Assembly: GCA_018262975.1 (NCBI GenBank)
Contig: JADFDG010000015.1
Coordinates: 1 to 64,000, forward strand
Reading direction: 5' to 3'
DNA length: 64,000 bases
Origin: Gammaproteobacteria bacterium
GTDB lineage: Bacteria; Pseudomonadota; Gammaproteobacteria; Pseudomonadales; JADFDG01
The position numbers and the translations under genes were made by a program. Shown here one piece after another: positions 26,227-36,232 of this stretch. Position 1 is the first letter of the stretch. Each line of letters opens with the position of its first letter. A model generated the notes under the pieces. That model was not told the DNA's origin, made no database searches, and worked only from the letters and a program-made list of their open reading frames with translations.

Positions 26227-26910
26227 TCAATCCGGCAATTCGAAGCGGTAGCCCACGCCGTAGACCGATTGCACCAGGTCGGTGTCGGGGAACGCGTCGG
26301 CCAGCCGGCGGCGCAACTTCTTCACGTGGCTGTCGATGGTGCGGTCGCTGACCACGCGGTGGTCGCTGTAAATGTGGTCCATGAGTTGCTGCCGCGACCA
26401 GATGCGGCCGGGATCGCGTGCCAGGCAACCCAGTAACTGGAACTCCACCGCGGTGAGCGTGGTGGTCTGCCCGCGCCAGTGCACGGCGAGGCGCTCTTCC
26501 TCGAGCGCGAACCCCTGCGCCGCCGGCGTGTCGGTGCGCGGTTGCGCGCTGCGTCGCAGCACGGCTTTCACGCGCGCCACCACTTCGCGCGGGCTGAACG
26601 GCTTGACGATGTAATCATCGGCGCCCATCTCCAGGCCAAGCAGGCGGTCGATCTCCTCGGCGCGCGCGGTCACCATCAGGATCGGCACCGCGGAAAGCGC
26701 GCGCAGGTCGCGGCAGATGGCCAGCCCGTCCTTGCCCGGCAGCATGATGTCCAGCAGGATCGCCGCCGGCTGCCAGTCGCGCACCAGCGCTTCCACGGCG
26801 CTGCCGTCGGACACGGTGCGCGGCGTGTAGCCGGCGTGTGCCAGGTAGTCAGCCAGCAGTGTGGCGATCTTGGCGTCGTCCTCCACCACCAGTATGCGTT
26901 CGGCGCTCAT
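26227..26910 (-). CDS. OmpR-family response regulator (CpxR/BaeR-like)
   Basis: The 227-residue regulator has a receiver domain with acidic pocket Glu10-Asp11-Asp12, phosphoacceptor Asp54 (LLDIMLPGKDG), a switch Thr in MVTAR and Lys in IVKPF, then a winged-helix DNA-binding domain (LTAVEFQLLGCLARDPGRIW...VYGVGYRFELPD). It overlaps the histidine kinase gene by 4 bases (ATGA) and is translated from the same message. The downstream Spy-like gene suggests an envelope-stress role. Confidence 0.92.
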   Translation of the reverse strand: MSAERILVVEDDAKIATLLADYLAHAGYTPRTVSDGSAVEALVRDWQPAAILLDIMLPGKDGLAICRDLRALSAVPILMVTARAEEIDRLLGLEMGADDYIVKPFSPREVVARVKAVLRRSAQPRTDTPAAQGFALEEERLAVHWRGQTTTLTAVEFQLLGCLARDPGRIWSRQQLMDHIYSDHRVVSDRTIDSHVKKLRRRLADAFPDTDLVQSVYGVGYRFELPD

Positions 26911-28295
26911 GCGTCCTCCGTCGACAACGGCAAGGTTACGCGGATGCTCAGCCCGCCCAGCGGACTGTGCGCGGCGGTGATGGTGCCCTCGTGGGCATCG
27001 ACGATCCGCCGGCAGATGGCCAGCCCGAGGCCGGCACCACCGGCGCTGCGCGTGCGTGCTTCGTCCACGCGGTACAGGTGGTCGAACAGGCGCGCGAGCG
27101 CGGCGTCCGGCACGCCCGGCGCGCTGTCTTCGACGGTCAGTACGGCGTCACGCGCGCCCGTGGCGATGTGCACGTGCAGGCGACCGCCACGATCGGTGTA
27201 GCGCGCGCTGTTGGCCAGCAGGTTGTCGATCAACTGCTGCAGGCGGTGCGGGTCGCCGTGTACTTGCGGACCGGTGGCGGGCATGTCGATATCCAGCGTC
27301 AGCCCGGCGGCCTCGAAGGCCGGTGTGGCCGCCGCCAGCCGTTCGCGCACCAGGTCGGAAAGATCAACGTCCGTCTTGCGGTATTGCAGCGCGCCGAGAT
27401 CGGCACGTGCCAGTACGTAGAGGTCCTCCACCAGCCGTTGCAGGTGCACGGCCTCCTGCCGCAGCGATTCGATGCGTTCCGTGGTGAGCGGGCGTACGCC
27501 ATCGAGCAGCGCATCGATTTCGCCGATAAGCACCGCCAGCGGCGTGCGCAGTTCGTGTGAGATGTCGGCGAACCAGCGCTGGCGGGCGTCGGCATTGCGC
27601 GCCAGCGTCTGTGCCAGCTCGTGGATGTCGCGCGCCAGTGCGCCCAGCTCGTCGCGACGTCCGGCGTCAACGTCCACGTCGTATTGCTGCTGCGTCAGCC
27701 GGTGCGCCGCGCGTGACAGCCGCTCCAGCGGGCGCGTGAAACTGCGCGCCAGCAGCACCGCCACCAGCACCGCCATGGCCAGCGCAAAACCACCGACCAG
27801 CCACAGGGTGTGTACCTGCTGCTCGCGGAAATGACGGTCGATGTCCGCTTCCAGGTCGACAAAGCGCGGTGTGCCGAGGTAGCCGACCACCTGGCCATCG
27901 ACCTTCACCGGCACTTGCAGCGCCAGTTCACCGCCGTGCCCCTTGCGTCCGATCAGCAACTGCCGCTGTGCATCCAGCAGCACCACCGGGCGCGGCGGCG
28001 GTCCGGGCGGTCCCTTGTGGTTGTCATCGTCGTCGAAGTCGCCGTGCGGACGGCTGGCATGCCGCACCAGCAGGCGGAAGGCCTTCGGGTCGTTGCGCAA
28101 CTGTTGCCAGCCCGGGTCGTCTTCCCAGCGGTCGGCCATTTCCTCGGCGAGGCGCTCGAGGCGCTCGCCTTGCTGCGCGTTCACGTATTCCACCATGCCG
28201 CTTTCGAAGCGCCACTGGAACAGCAACACGATGCCCAGCACCACGGCCAGCGCCATGGCGGAGAGCGAAAGGATCAGGCGGGTCTGGATGCGCAT
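26907..28295 (-). CDS. Envelope-stress-type sensor histidine kinase
   Basis: The 462-residue kinase has a membrane segment at about residues 8-28, a periplasmic domain of about 130 residues with a charged patch (HGDFDDDDNHKGPPGPPPRP), a second membrane segment (LVGGFALAMAVLVAVLLA), a HAMP linker, a HisKA domain with the phosphoacceptor His in DISHELRTPL, and a HATPase domain (LLANSARY, DSAPGVPD, GGAGLGLAI). It pairs with the overlapping OmpR-type regulator. The ATG at 28295 gives the normal N-terminus. The Asp/His-rich loop could sense metal, which is inference. Confidence 0.9.
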   Translation of the reverse strand: MRIQTRLILSLSAMALAVVLGIVLLFQWRFESGMVEYVNAQQGERLERLAEEMADRWEDDPGWQQLRNDPKAFRLLVRHASRPHGDFDDDDNHKGPPGPPPRPVVLLDAQRQLLIGRKGHGGELALQVPVKVDGQVVGYLGTPRFVDLEADIDRHFREQQVHTLWLVGGFALAMAVLVAVLLARSFTRPLERLSRAAHRLTQQQYDVDVDAGRRDELGALARDIHELAQTLARNADARQRWFADISHELRTPLAVLIGEIDALLDGVRPLTTERIESLRQEAVHLQRLVEDLYVLARADLGALQYRKTDVDLSDLVRERLAAATPAFEAAGLTLDIDMPATGPQVHGDPHRLQQLIDNLLANSARYTDRGGRLHVHIATGARDAVLTVEDSAPGVPDAALARLFDHLYRVDEARTRSAGGAGLGLAICRRIVDAHEGTITAAHSPLGGLSIRVTLPLSTEDA

Positions 28296-28318
28296 GGCAC
28301 TAGCGTGGGGCGCGGTAG

Positions 28319-28370
28319 CCGGCGCCACAAGGGCGCCGGTCGGCTATCCCGATTGTTTGCACAATCGGGA
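28319..28370. promoter_or_regulatory. Two adjacent hairpins upstream of the histidine kinase
   Basis: CCGGCGCC (28319-28326) pairs with GGCGCCGG (28332-28339), and TCCCGATTGT (28347-28356) pairs with ACAATCGGGA (28361-28370). Both lie between the MBL hydrolase stop and the kinase start. Neither has a T-run on the coding strand, so they are unlikely to be plain terminators. They may be operators or leader RNA structure. Confidence 0.4.
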
Positions 28371-28376
28371 CGCGCG

Positions 28377-29231
28377 TCAGGCGACCGCCCGGTAGCGGCC
28401 ATCCTCGCAGGCCACCGCGGCAATCGCCACGCGCGGGTCGTGGGTGAAGCACAGGCGGATGCCGCGCTGCACGCACTTGGCCAGCAGCACGCTCTTCTCG
28501 TCGATCAGCAACTCGGGATTGCGGTCGTAGCCCATGGTGATGGGCAGGTGCACCCAGGGCGCGCCGGGGATGAGGTCGCTGGCGAACAGCACCGGCCCGC
28601 CCTGTTCCTTCGGCATGGCCACTTCGGTCATCAGCAAGCCGGGCGTGTGGCCGTCGCTGTAATGGAAGCGGAAGCCCTCGCCGGTCGCCGGCGACTGCGC
28701 GCCCTCGACGATCACCAGGCGCCCGCTCTCTTCCAGCAACTTCGGCAATTCAGGGATGTACGACGCGCGGTCGCGCGCGTGCGGATGGCAGGCGCGCTCC
28801 CAGGCCTTGCGGCTCACGACGATCTGCGCGCGCGGGAACGCCAGCGACGGCTTGCTGTCGGCGCGCCAGCTGTTGAGCAGGCCGCCGGCGTGGTCGAAGT
28901 GCAGGTGCGACAGCACGATCACGTCGATCTCGGCCGGCGTCAGTTCCAGTTCAGCCAGCGACTCGAGCAGGATGTGGCGGTTCTCCACCACGCCGTAGCG
29001 CTCGCGCATCTTCGGCTCGAAGAAATTGCCGATACCGGTCTCCAGCAGCACGTGGCGACGGCTGCCGTCGGGCAGCGTGTCGCGCACCAGCAGGCAGCGG
29101 CAGGCCAGTTCGATGCGGTTGTGCTCGTCGGGCGGCGCCCACTTCGACCACACCGCGCGCGGCGCGTTGCCGAACATGGCGCCGCCGTCGAGCTTCTGCG
29201 AGTTGCCCAGCAGCGGAAAGATCTCGCGCAT
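28377..29231 (-). CDS. MBL-fold metallo-hydrolase
   Basis: The 284-residue protein has the HLHFDHAGG zinc motif, a further His in [10 protein letters not shown], Asp in LFASDLIPG and His in LCFTHDP. These are the ligands of the metallo-beta-lactamase fold. It resembles the AHL-lactonase/RNaseZ-like hydrolase group used for lactones, thioesters and similar substrates; the true substrate is not known. No signal peptide is present. It lies 38 bases downstream of glyS on the same strand. Confidence 0.85.
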   Translation of the reverse strand: MREIFPLLGNSQKLDGGAMFGNAPRAVWSKWAPPDEHNRIELACRCLLVRDTLPDGSRRHVLLETGIGNFFEPKMRERYGVVENRHILLESLAELELTPAEIDVIVLSHLHFDHAGGLLNSWRADSKPSLAFPRAQIVVSRKAWERACHPHARDRASYIPELPKLLEESGRLVIVEGAQSPATGEGFRFHYSDGHTPGLLMTEVAMPKEQGGPVLFASDLIPGAPWVHLPITMGYDRNPELLIDEKSVLLAKCVQRGIRLCFTHDPRVAIAAVACEDGRYRAVA

Positions 29232-29269
29232 CGGCTTGCTCCCGGCATCCCTGCCTGTTGTTGTCTTGT

Positions 29270-31333
29270 TCAGCCCTGCAGCAATCCGATGTCCGCCGTG
29301 CGCAGGAACAGCCCGCGCAACTGCGTGAGCAGCGCCAGGCGGTTGGCGCGCACCTTCGCGTCCTCGGCGTTCACCATCACCTTGTCGAAGAAGGTGTCCA
29401 CCTCGGCGCGCAGGCCGGCCAGTTTCGCCAGCGCGGCGTCGTAGTCGCCCTTGGCAAACAGCGGCTCGAGTTCGGCGGCCAGTGCCATCACGCGCGTGGC
29501 CAGCGCCTTCTCGGCGTCGTCCACCAGCAGCGCCTTGTCCACCGCGGCCGCGGCGGCGGCGCCGTCCTTGGCCAGGATGTTGCCCACGCGCTTGTTGGCG
29601 GCGGCCAGCGCCGCGGCTTCCGGCAGCGCGCGGAAGGCCTGCACGGCGTGCACGCGGCGCGCCACGTCCAGCGGGCGGCTGGTGCCGACTGCCAGCGCGG
29701 CCTGCACGGTGTCCACGGCAATGCCCTGCTCGGCGAAGTACGCCGGGTAGCGCCCGGCCACGAAATCGAGCACGTCCTGCTGCACGTTCCTGTTCTCGAG
29801 CTTCTCGGCCAGCAGTTGCGCGGCCTCGGCAACCAGTTCGGCGAAATCCAGGTCGAACTCGCGCTCGATCACGATGCGCAGTGCGCCCAGCGTGGCGCGG
29901 CGCAGCGCGAACGGGTCCTTGTCGCCGGTAGGCGGCTGGTTGATGCCGAAGATGCCCACCAGCGTGTCGAGCTTGTCGGCCAGCGCCACGGCGGCGCCGG
30001 TCTTCGTCAGCGGCAGGCGGTCGCCGGCGAAGCGCGGCATGTACTGCTCGTCGAGCGCGGCGGCCACTTCGCCCGGCAGTTTCTCCGCGGTGGCGTAGTA
30101 GCGGCCGGCGATGCCCTGCAGCTCCGGGAATTCACCTACCAGCTCGGTGGCGAGGTCGGCCTTGCTCAGCAGGCCGGCCTGCGCGGCCTCGTCGCGGTTG
30201 CCGCCGATGCGCCGGGCAATGCCCGCCGCCAGGTGCGAGACGCGTTCGGCCTTGGCGTAGGTGCTGCCCAGCCTGGCCTGGAACACTACCGTCTTGAGGC
30301 GCTCGTTGCGCTGCGCCAGCGGGACCTTGAGGTCCTGCTTGTAGAAGAACTCGGCGTCGGTGAGGCGCGGGCGCACCACCTTCTCGTTGCCGGCCACGAT
30401 CAGCTCGGGGTGCTTGCTGTCGATGTTGGCCACGGTGATGAACACCGGCATCAGTTTGCCGTGCTTGTCCAGCAGGCAGAAATACTTCTGGTTGTCCTGC
30501 ATGGTGGAGATGAGCGCTTCCTGCGGCACGTCGAGGAATCGCTTCTCGAAGGTGCAGGCCAGCGGCACCGGCCACTCCACCAGCGCGGTGACTTCGTCGA
30601 GCAGCGCGTCCGGCATCAACGGCGTGGCGCCGTAGCTGGCGGCGAGCGCCTGCACGCTGTCGCGCACGTGTTCGCGGCGGGCGTCGAAGTCCACCATCAC
30701 GTGCGCCTTGCGCAGTGCGGCGATGTACTGCTGCGGTTCGTGGATGGCGACCGCGGCCGGGTGGTGGAAGCGGTGGCCGCGCGAGTGGTTGCCGGCACGC
30801 TGCTCGAGCAGCGTGCAATCGATCACGTCCTTGCCGAACAGCATCACCAGCCACTGCGCCGGGCGCACGAACTCCACGCGCGAGGCGCCCCAGCGCATGC
30901 GCTTGGCGATCGGCAGCTTGTCCAGCGACTCCTGCACGATGCCCGGCAGCAACGCCACCGCCGGCTCGCCCTTCACCTGGCGCACGAAGCGCAACTTCTC
31001 GCCGGAGCGGTCCAGCTCGGCGATGTCCACGCCGTTCTTCTTCGCGAAGCCGAGCGCGGCCGGCGTCGGGTTGCCCTGCGCATCGAACGCCGCCTTCACC
31101 GGCGGGCCGTCCATGCTGACGGTGCGGTCCGGCTGCGTCACGCCCACGGCTTCGACGATCACCGCCAGGCGACGCGGCGCCGCCAGCGGGCGCACGGTAC
31201 CGTGCGGCAGGCCGGCGCGGGCCAGGCCATTGGCGATCTCGGCGGCAAACGCGTCGCGCAGCTTGCGCAGCGCCTTCGGCGGCAGTTCCTCGGTGCCGAG
31301 CTCGACGAGGAAATCACGGCTGTCGGTGGTCAT
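29270..31333 (-). CDS. glyS: Glycyl-tRNA synthetase beta subunit
   Basis: The 687-residue protein begins [20 protein letters not shown], the family signature, and has the usual full length. It binds tRNA and completes the tetrameric alpha2beta2 enzyme that charges tRNA-Gly. It overlaps glyQ by 4 bases, so the two subunits are translated in tandem. The C-terminal anticodon-binding helices ([20 protein letters not shown]) are intact. Confidence 0.97.
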   Translation of the reverse strand: MTTDSRDFLVELGTEELPPKALRKLRDAFAAEIANGLARAGLPHGTVRPLAAPRRLAVIVEAVGVTQPDRTVSMDGPPVKAAFDAQGNPTPAALGFAKKNGVDIAELDRSGEKLRFVRQVKGEPAVALLPGIVQESLDKLPIAKRMRWGASRVEFVRPAQWLVMLFGKDVIDCTLLEQRAGNHSRGHRFHHPAAVAIHEPQQYIAALRKAHVMVDFDARREHVRDSVQALAASYGATPLMPDALLDEVTALVEWPVPLACTFEKRFLDVPQEALISTMQDNQKYFCLLDKHGKLMPVFITVANIDSKHPELIVAGNEKVVRPRLTDAEFFYKQDLKVPLAQRNERLKTVVFQARLGSTYAKAERVSHLAAGIARRIGGNRDEAAQAGLLSKADLATELVGEFPELQGIAGRYYATAEKLPGEVAAALDEQYMPRFAGDRLPLTKTGAAVALADKLDTLVGIFGINQPPTGDKDPFALRRATLGALRIVIEREFDLDFAELVAEAAQLLAEKLENRNVQQDVLDFVAGRYPAYFAEQGIAVDTVQAALAVGTSRPLDVARRVHAVQAFRALPEAAALAAANKRVGNILAKDGAAAAAAVDKALLVDDAEKALATRVMALAAELEPLFAKGDYDAALAKLAGLRAEVDTFFDKVMVNAEDAKVRANRLALLTQLRGLFLRTADIGLLQG

Positions 31334-32289
31334 TGCGCGGACTCCTTCTTCGCCGCTTCGGCCTTGGCGATCACTTCGTCACGCAGGTGCGCCGGCGCCA
31401 GCGGGAAGCCCAGCTTCAGGCGCGAATCGAAATAGGCCTGCGCCACGGCGCGCGCCAGCGTGCGCACGCGCAGGATGTAGCGCTGCCGCTCGGTGACGGA
31501 AATCGCCCGGCGCGCATCGAGCAGGTTGAACGTGTGCGAGGCCTTCACCACCATCTCGTAGGACGGCAGCGCGAGATTCAGCGCCATCAGGCGGTTGGCC
31601 TCGCTCTCGTAGAAGTCGAACAGGCCGAACAGCTTCTCGACGTTGGCGTGCTCGAAGTTGAAGGTGCTCATTTCCACTTCGTTCTGGTGGAACACGTCGC
31701 CGTAGGTCACCTTGCCGAACGGGCCGTCGGTCCACGTCAGGTCGTACACCGAGTCCACGCCCTGCAGGTACATGGCCAGGCGCTCGAGGCCATAGGTGAT
31801 CTCGCCGGTGACCGGGTAGCACTCCACGCCACCCACCTGCTGGAAGTAGGTGAACTGCGTGACTTCCATGCCGTTCAGCCACACTTCCCAGCCCAGGCCC
31901 CAGGCGCCCAGCGTCGGCGATTCCCAGTTGTCCTCCACGAAGCGGATGTCGTGCACGGTCGGGTCGACGCCGATCGCGCGCAGCGAATCCAGGTACAGCT
32001 CCTGGATGTTGTCCGGGTTTGGCTTCATCACCACCTGGAACTGGTAGTAGTGCTGCAGGCGGTTGGGGTTCTCGCCGTAGCGGCCGTCGGCCGGGCGGCG
32101 CGAGGGCTGCACGTAGGCGGCGTTCCAGGTTTCCGGGCCCAGGGCGCGCAGGAAGGTGGCGGTATGGAAGGTGCCGGCACCCATTTCCATGTCGTAGGGC
32201 TGCAGGACGACGCAGCCCTTGCTGGCCCAGAAGGCCTGCAGGGTGAGGATCAGGTCCTGGAAGGTCCTGGGGGTCGTGTTGACCGTCAT
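31330..32289 (-). CDS. glyQ: Glycyl-tRNA synthetase alpha subunit
   Basis: The 319-residue protein has the class II motifs expected for the catalytic alpha subunit ([58 protein letters not shown]). It forms glycyl-adenylate and glycylates the tRNA together with the beta subunit. It lies upstream of glyS with a 4-base overlap. A TATACT -10-like box on the minus strand (32347-32342) suits its promoter in the divergent region shared with tag. Confidence 0.97.
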   Translation of the reverse strand: MTVNTTPRTFQDLILTLQAFWASKGCVVLQPYDMEMGAGTFHTATFLRALGPETWNAAYVQPSRRPADGRYGENPNRLQHYYQFQVVMKPNPDNIQELYLDSLRAIGVDPTVHDIRFVEDNWESPTLGAWGLGWEVWLNGMEVTQFTYFQQVGGVECYPVTGEITYGLERLAMYLQGVDSVYDLTWTDGPFGKVTYGDVFHQNEVEMSTFNFEHANVEKLFGLFDFYESEANRLMALNLALPSYEMVVKASHTFNLLDARRAISVTERQRYILRVRTLARAVAQAYFDSRLKLGFPLAPAHLRDEVIAKAEAAKKESAQ

Positions 32290-32402
32290 GGCGGATTCCC
32301 GAAAGTCAGGGCGGCCGCGCGGGGCGCGCGGAAAGCCGCCAAGTATAGGAATCCGCGGGGCCGTGGGATACTTCCGCCAGCCCCCCTGCCCGGTATTTGC
32401 CC

Positions 32403-32963
32403 ATGGCCGATCCAGCCCGCTGCCCCTGGTGCGGCACCGACCCGCTCTACGTCGCCTACCACGACACCGAGTGGGGCGTGCCGGTGCACGACGACCGCAC
32501 CTGGTTCGAGTTCCTCACCCTGGAGGGCGCCCAGGCTGGCCTCAGCTGGCTGACCATCCTGCGCAAGCGCGAGAACTACCGCCGCGCCTTCGCGGACTTC
32601 GACCCGCAGAAGGTCGCCCGCTATACCCCCGCGCGGGTGGAGAAGCTCATGCAGGACCCGGGCATCGTCCGCAACCGCCTGAAGATCGAATCCACCATCT
32701 CCAACGCGAAGGCCTTCCTCGCCGTGCAGAAGGAGTTCGGCAGCTTCGACGCCTACATGTGGCAGTGGGTGGACGGCACCCCCATCGTCAACCGCCCGCG
32801 CACGCTCAAGGACGTGCCGGCCAGCACGCCGCTGTCCGACCGCATCAGCAAGGACATGAAGAAGCGCGGCTTCCGTTTCGTGGGCAGCACCATCATCTAT
32901 GCCCACATGCAGGCCACCGGGCTGGTGAACGACCACCTCGTCAGTTGCCACCGCCACCCCTGA
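32403..32963 (+). CDS. tag: DNA-3-methyladenine glycosylase I
   Basis: The 186-residue protein removes 3-methyladenine from alkylated DNA. It shows the family features in order: Cys7 (ARCPWCG), His20 (VAYHDTEWG), [16 protein letters not shown], the HhH-like region, and HLVSCHRH at the end. The Cys/His residues at both ends form the 'zinc snap'. The ATG at 32403 is preferred to the TTG two codons earlier. It is divergent from glyQ, an order I recall from Pseudomonas and relatives. Confidence 0.95.
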   Translation: MADPARCPWCGTDPLYVAYHDTEWGVPVHDDRTWFEFLTLEGAQAGLSWLTILRKRENYRRAFADFDPQKVARYTPARVEKLMQDPGIVRNRLKIESTISNAKAFLAVQKEFGSFDAYMWQWVDGTPIVNRPRTLKDVPASTPLSDRISKDMKKRGFRFVGSTIIYAHMQATGLVNDHLVSCHRHP

Positions 32964-33111
32964 CCCCCTCGCCACACCCCCCTGTTCAGGGGCCCCTGAC
33001 CACGGGATACCGCTGCGTCACCCTTTCTCCCAGCATGCCTGTGTCGAAAACCGTCGACGGCCGCTGGCGCCTTGCCGGCGCCACACCCATTGGTACGACC
33101 AGGGAACTTCC

Positions 33112-36072
33112 ATGCGCAGCAGATTCCGTACGGGCACGGTCAAGCCCTTCGCCGCCAGCTTGCTGGCCGCCACGCTCGCCCTCACCGGGTGTGACAACAA
33201 CTCCTCGAGTGGCTCCAGCACGCCGCCGCCCACGCTGGCGACGCTGGCGGGCACGACCATGGCCGGGCCGTTCCTGAGCGGCACGGTGTGCGCGTACAGG
33301 ATCGTCGACGGCGCCAAGGGTGCGCAGATCGGTTGCGACGACATCGACCCGGCCACCTCCGGCTACTCGATCAATGTCGAGAACTACACCGGCGACGTGT
33401 TGCTGGAGATCGGCAACAACGCGCGCTACAACGACGAGGCCGACGCCACCGACGACCTTTCCGGCACGCTGCTGGCCGATGGCGCCTTGCGCTCGATCGT
33501 GACCGTGAGTGGCAGCGGCGTGATCTCCGCGGCGATCACCCCGCTCACCGAGGCAGCGATCCGCGCGGCCGGTGAACTGTCGGCCGCGGCGGCGCAAGCG
33601 GCGGCCGTGGAAATCCGCGATGCGCTGGGCATCGATGACAGCATCGACCTGTTCAACACCAGCCCGGAAGTCACGCCGGTGACCCCGGCGCAGCTGGTGT
33701 ACCGCGAGGCGTTGCGTGCGCTGTCGCAGATCCAGTTCAATGATCCTGCGTATGCCGACGACCTTGGCGCGTTGCTCGACGACCTTGCCAATGATGCGGT
33801 CGAGTTCGCCGACGAGTTCGTCACTGAATTGAACATCGGCCTCAGTGACGACTGTGCCGTGACCGATGGCCTGCTCACCTGCGTCGAGCCCGGCACGGGC
33901 ACCGGCGGCGGTGACGGCGGTGATGGTGGTGACGGCGGTGATGGTGGTGATGGTGGTGATGGCGGCGGCGACCCGGTCGACTCCTCGGGCATCTGCGGCA
34001 ACATCACCTGCAGCGTCGGCGTATCGCCCGGAGCCTTCGCGCCGGCGTTGCCCGCATCCGTTCCCACGGTAGGCCGCCTCGCCGGCACCAACCCGTCGGC
34101 GAGCATCGCGTCCGCCTGGGCCAACGCGCAGTCGGACATGAAAGCCAACGTCTTCCGCTCGCGCGCGGAGTCCACGTACGCCAACCTCACGGTGTACTAC
34201 TACCCGGACAACCTGTCCCTCACGCCGCGCTACACGTCCACGGAATACAACGCGACGAAGACCGCCCAGACCGGCTTCTCGGCCTCGTACACCTTCGGCG
34301 CCGACGCCACCCCGCTGACCGCCGATGACGAGATCCTGTCGCACGCGTTCTACTATGGCGCCACCTACAGCAACCAGGCGACCTTCAACGGCCCCGGTCT
34401 GGACGGCATCTGGCGTACCAGCGACGACACCACGCTGAACTACTGGCGGACCCTGGTGGGCGTGACCGGCACCGACGGCAACGGCCATCGCATCATCGTG
34501 CCGGAACTGACCGCCGGCGACGACCTGGCCTGGTTCACCGGCGACGATTACCCCGCTAGCAGCGGCTATCAGTTCGTCAGCCTCAACGCCGCCGGCTACG
34601 GCGTGCAGTCGGTTTCCTACAACGGCAAGGGCCCGGACAACACCTGGTTCACCGCAGACGACGTGGTGCAGCTGTACGTGGTGATGGAGCTGGATCTCAA
34701 CGGCAATGCGCTCAAGACCGTCACCTATGACGGCAAGGGCCCCGACAACACCTGGTTCACCGCCGACGATCGCGTCGTGTCGGTACTGGCCGGCGTGGTG
34801 ACCGACCTGCGCCTGACGCACGTGGCCAGCTACGAGGACGGCGCCGACAACACCTGGTTCACCGCCGACGACGCGGTGGCCGGCTGGACGTTCAACCGCT
34901 ACGACGCCAACGGCCGCCTTACCGGCGTGGCGACGTACTCGGCGAAGGGCGCGGACGCCACCTGGCTTACCGCGGACGATACCGCCTCAGCGATCAGCTA
35001 CGTGTATGACGCGGCCGGTCGCGTGGTGCAGACCGGCACGCACGCCGCGCCCGGTGCGGACGGCCAGTGGTTCACCGGTGACGACACCATGAACCACTAC
35101 ACGCTGAACTGGTACGACGCGGTGACCGGCAAGGCAGTGATGACCGGCGCAGCCTTCACCGGCGCCGGTGCCGACGGCACCTGGTTCACCGCTGATGACG
35201 TGCTGTCGAATTCCATCAGCGTGCGCAACTACAACGCCGACGGCCGCGAAACCCGCAACGTCACCTTCGCGGCCGGCGTGGGCGCGGACGGCAATGCGTT
35301 CACCGCCGACGACGTGACCAGCTACAGCATCAACCGCTACATCGACGGCGTGCAGGCCGGCGGCGTCAACGTCACCGCGCCGAACCGCGGTGCGGACGGC
35401 ATCGCCTTCACGTCCGACGACGTCGCCTACTACAACAACTCGACGACCGTCGATGGCAAGCTGGTCAAGCTGGTGACCTTCAACGGCCCGGGCGCGGACG
35501 CGATCTGGTTCAACGCCGATGACCCGGTGCACAGCTACACCACCTACACCTACGGTGCGAACGCGCGCCAGGCGTCCACGACCACCTACGGCTCTGCTGG
35601 CGCCGACGGCACCTGGGAAACGGCCGATGACGTGGTGTCGGCGGCGACGGTCACCACGATGAACGGCGACATCGGCACGACCATCACCACCGATGCCGAC
35701 AGCATGATCACGGCATGGGCGAGCCTGGTGTTCTCCGGTGGTGGTCTCACCGAGTACGGCGTCTACTACAGCGGCGCCGGCACCGACGCCGAATGGCAGA
35801 CCGGGGACGACGTCGTCTCGTACACCTACCGCTACGATTTCGACAACACCGGCCGCACGTTGTCCGTCGCCTACGGCACGCTCGGCGCCGATCTCGTGCC
35901 GGATACTGCCGACGACTTCACCACCTGGACGCGCTACAACTACGCGGACATCGACACCTACGCGGGTTACATCACGTACTACGCGACGGGCCTCGATGGC
36001 GCGTGGTTCACCGCCGACGACGTGAAGAACGTGCAGTCCATCCAGTACTACCCGGTGTCGCAGCTGAAATAG
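33112..36072 (+). CDS. Lipoprotein with Asp-rich GxDxxWxTxDD and YD-like repeats
   Basis: The 986-residue protein starts with a lipoprotein signal (LLAATLALTGC, acylated Cys27). An N-terminal domain follows to about residue 260 and a Gly-Asp low-complexity linker. The C-terminal two thirds hold about sixteen copies of the pattern G-x-D-x-x-W-x-T-x-D-D at roughly 35-45-residue spacing (GPDNTWFTADDVV, GADGTWFTADDVL, GLDGAWFTADDVK). Between the copies lie segments like YDANGRLTGVATY and YDAAGRVVQTG, which resemble RHS/YD repeats. The Asp groups could bind calcium. It is probably an outer-membrane-anchored surface protein; the function is unknown. Confidence 0.75.
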   Translation: MRSRFRTGTVKPFAASLLAATLALTGCDNNSSSGSSTPPPTLATLAGTTMAGPFLSGTVCAYRIVDGAKGAQIGCDDIDPATSGYSINVENYTGDVLLEIGNNARYNDEADATDDLSGTLLADGALRSIVTVSGSGVISAAITPLTEAAIRAAGELSAAAAQAAAVEIRDALGIDDSIDLFNTSPEVTPVTPAQLVYREALRALSQIQFNDPAYADDLGALLDDLANDAVEFADEFVTELNIGLSDDCAVTDGLLTCVEPGTGTGGGDGGDGGDGGDGGDGGDGGGDPVDSSGICGNITCSVGVSPGAFAPALPASVPTVGRLAGTNPSASIASAWANAQSDMKANVFRSRAESTYANLTVYYYPDNLSLTPRYTSTEYNATKTAQTGFSASYTFGADATPLTADDEILSHAFYYGATYSNQATFNGPGLDGIWRTSDDTTLNYWRTLVGVTGTDGNGHRIIVPELTAGDDLAWFTGDDYPASSGYQFVSLNAAGYGVQSVSYNGKGPDNTWFTADDVVQLYVVMELDLNGNALKTVTYDGKGPDNTWFTADDRVVSVLAGVVTDLRLTHVASYEDGADNTWFTADDAVAGWTFNRYDANGRLTGVATYSAKGADATWLTADDTASAISYVYDAAGRVVQTGTHAAPGADGQWFTGDDTMNHYTLNWYDAVTGKAVMTGAAFTGAGADGTWFTADDVLSNSISVRNYNADGRETRNVTFAAGVGADGNAFTADDVTSYSINRYIDGVQAGGVNVTAPNRGADGIAFTSDDVAYYNNSTTVDGKLVKLVTFNGPGADAIWFNADDPVHSYTTYTYGANARQASTTTYGSAGADGTWETADDVVSAATVTTMNGDIGTTITTDADSMITAWASLVFSGGGLTEYGVYYSGAGTDAEWQTGDDVVSYTYRYDFDNTGRTLSVAYGTLGADLVPDTADDFTTWTRYNYADIDTYAGYITYYATGLDGAWFTADDVKNVQSIQYYPVSQLK
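33904..33972 (+). repeat. Low-complexity Gly-Gly-Asp coding repeat
   Basis: About seven near-identical 9-base units (GGNGGNGAY) encode the Gly-Asp linker between the N-terminal domain and the repeat domain of the lipoprotein. Such runs are prone to slippage, so copy number may vary between strains. Confidence 0.85.
34298..36024 (+). repeat. Tandem Asp-box/YD-like repeat array
   Basis: This part of the lipoprotein holds sixteen or so repeats of the pattern G-x-D-x-x-W-x-T-x-D-D. The first recognisable copy is near 34298 (GADATPLTADD) and the last ends near 36024 (GLDGAWFTADD). Copies are diverged at the DNA level, so this is an old expansion rather than a recent slippage product. Confidence 0.7.
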
Positions 36073-36112
36073 CGGGCGGGGGCCCCCGCCCCCGCATCGC
36101 ACTGCTCCTGAT

Positions 36113-36173
36113 GTAGCGAGGGGGCCATGCCCCCGACTTGCCAACCACAAGTCGGGCACATGGCCCCCTCTCT
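36113..36173. repeat. REP-like pair, locus 3
   Basis: The left unit (36113-36136) is canonical with CGA. The right unit (36152-36173) is inverted and degraded (CACAT instead of GCAT, end truncated). The intervening bases extend the stem through CTTG/CAAG. Five T follow, so it may also end transcription of the repeat lipoprotein gene. A separate 16-bp palindrome (GGCGGGGG/CCCCCGCC, 36075-36090) lies just before it. Confidence 0.8.
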
Positions 36174-36232
36174 TTTTGTGCTAATTTCAGTGCATATGCC
36201 GCCGCCTTTTCCGGCTTCCGGAGGCCCCCCGC

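Noticed and set aside
29258-31435. 725-codon open frame antisense to glyS
   Set aside because: Shadow of glyS with low-complexity Arg/His/Gln composition; glyS is certain.
33904-33972. Short-period repeat considered as CRISPR
   Set aside because: Period 9 without spacers, in frame in a protein linker.
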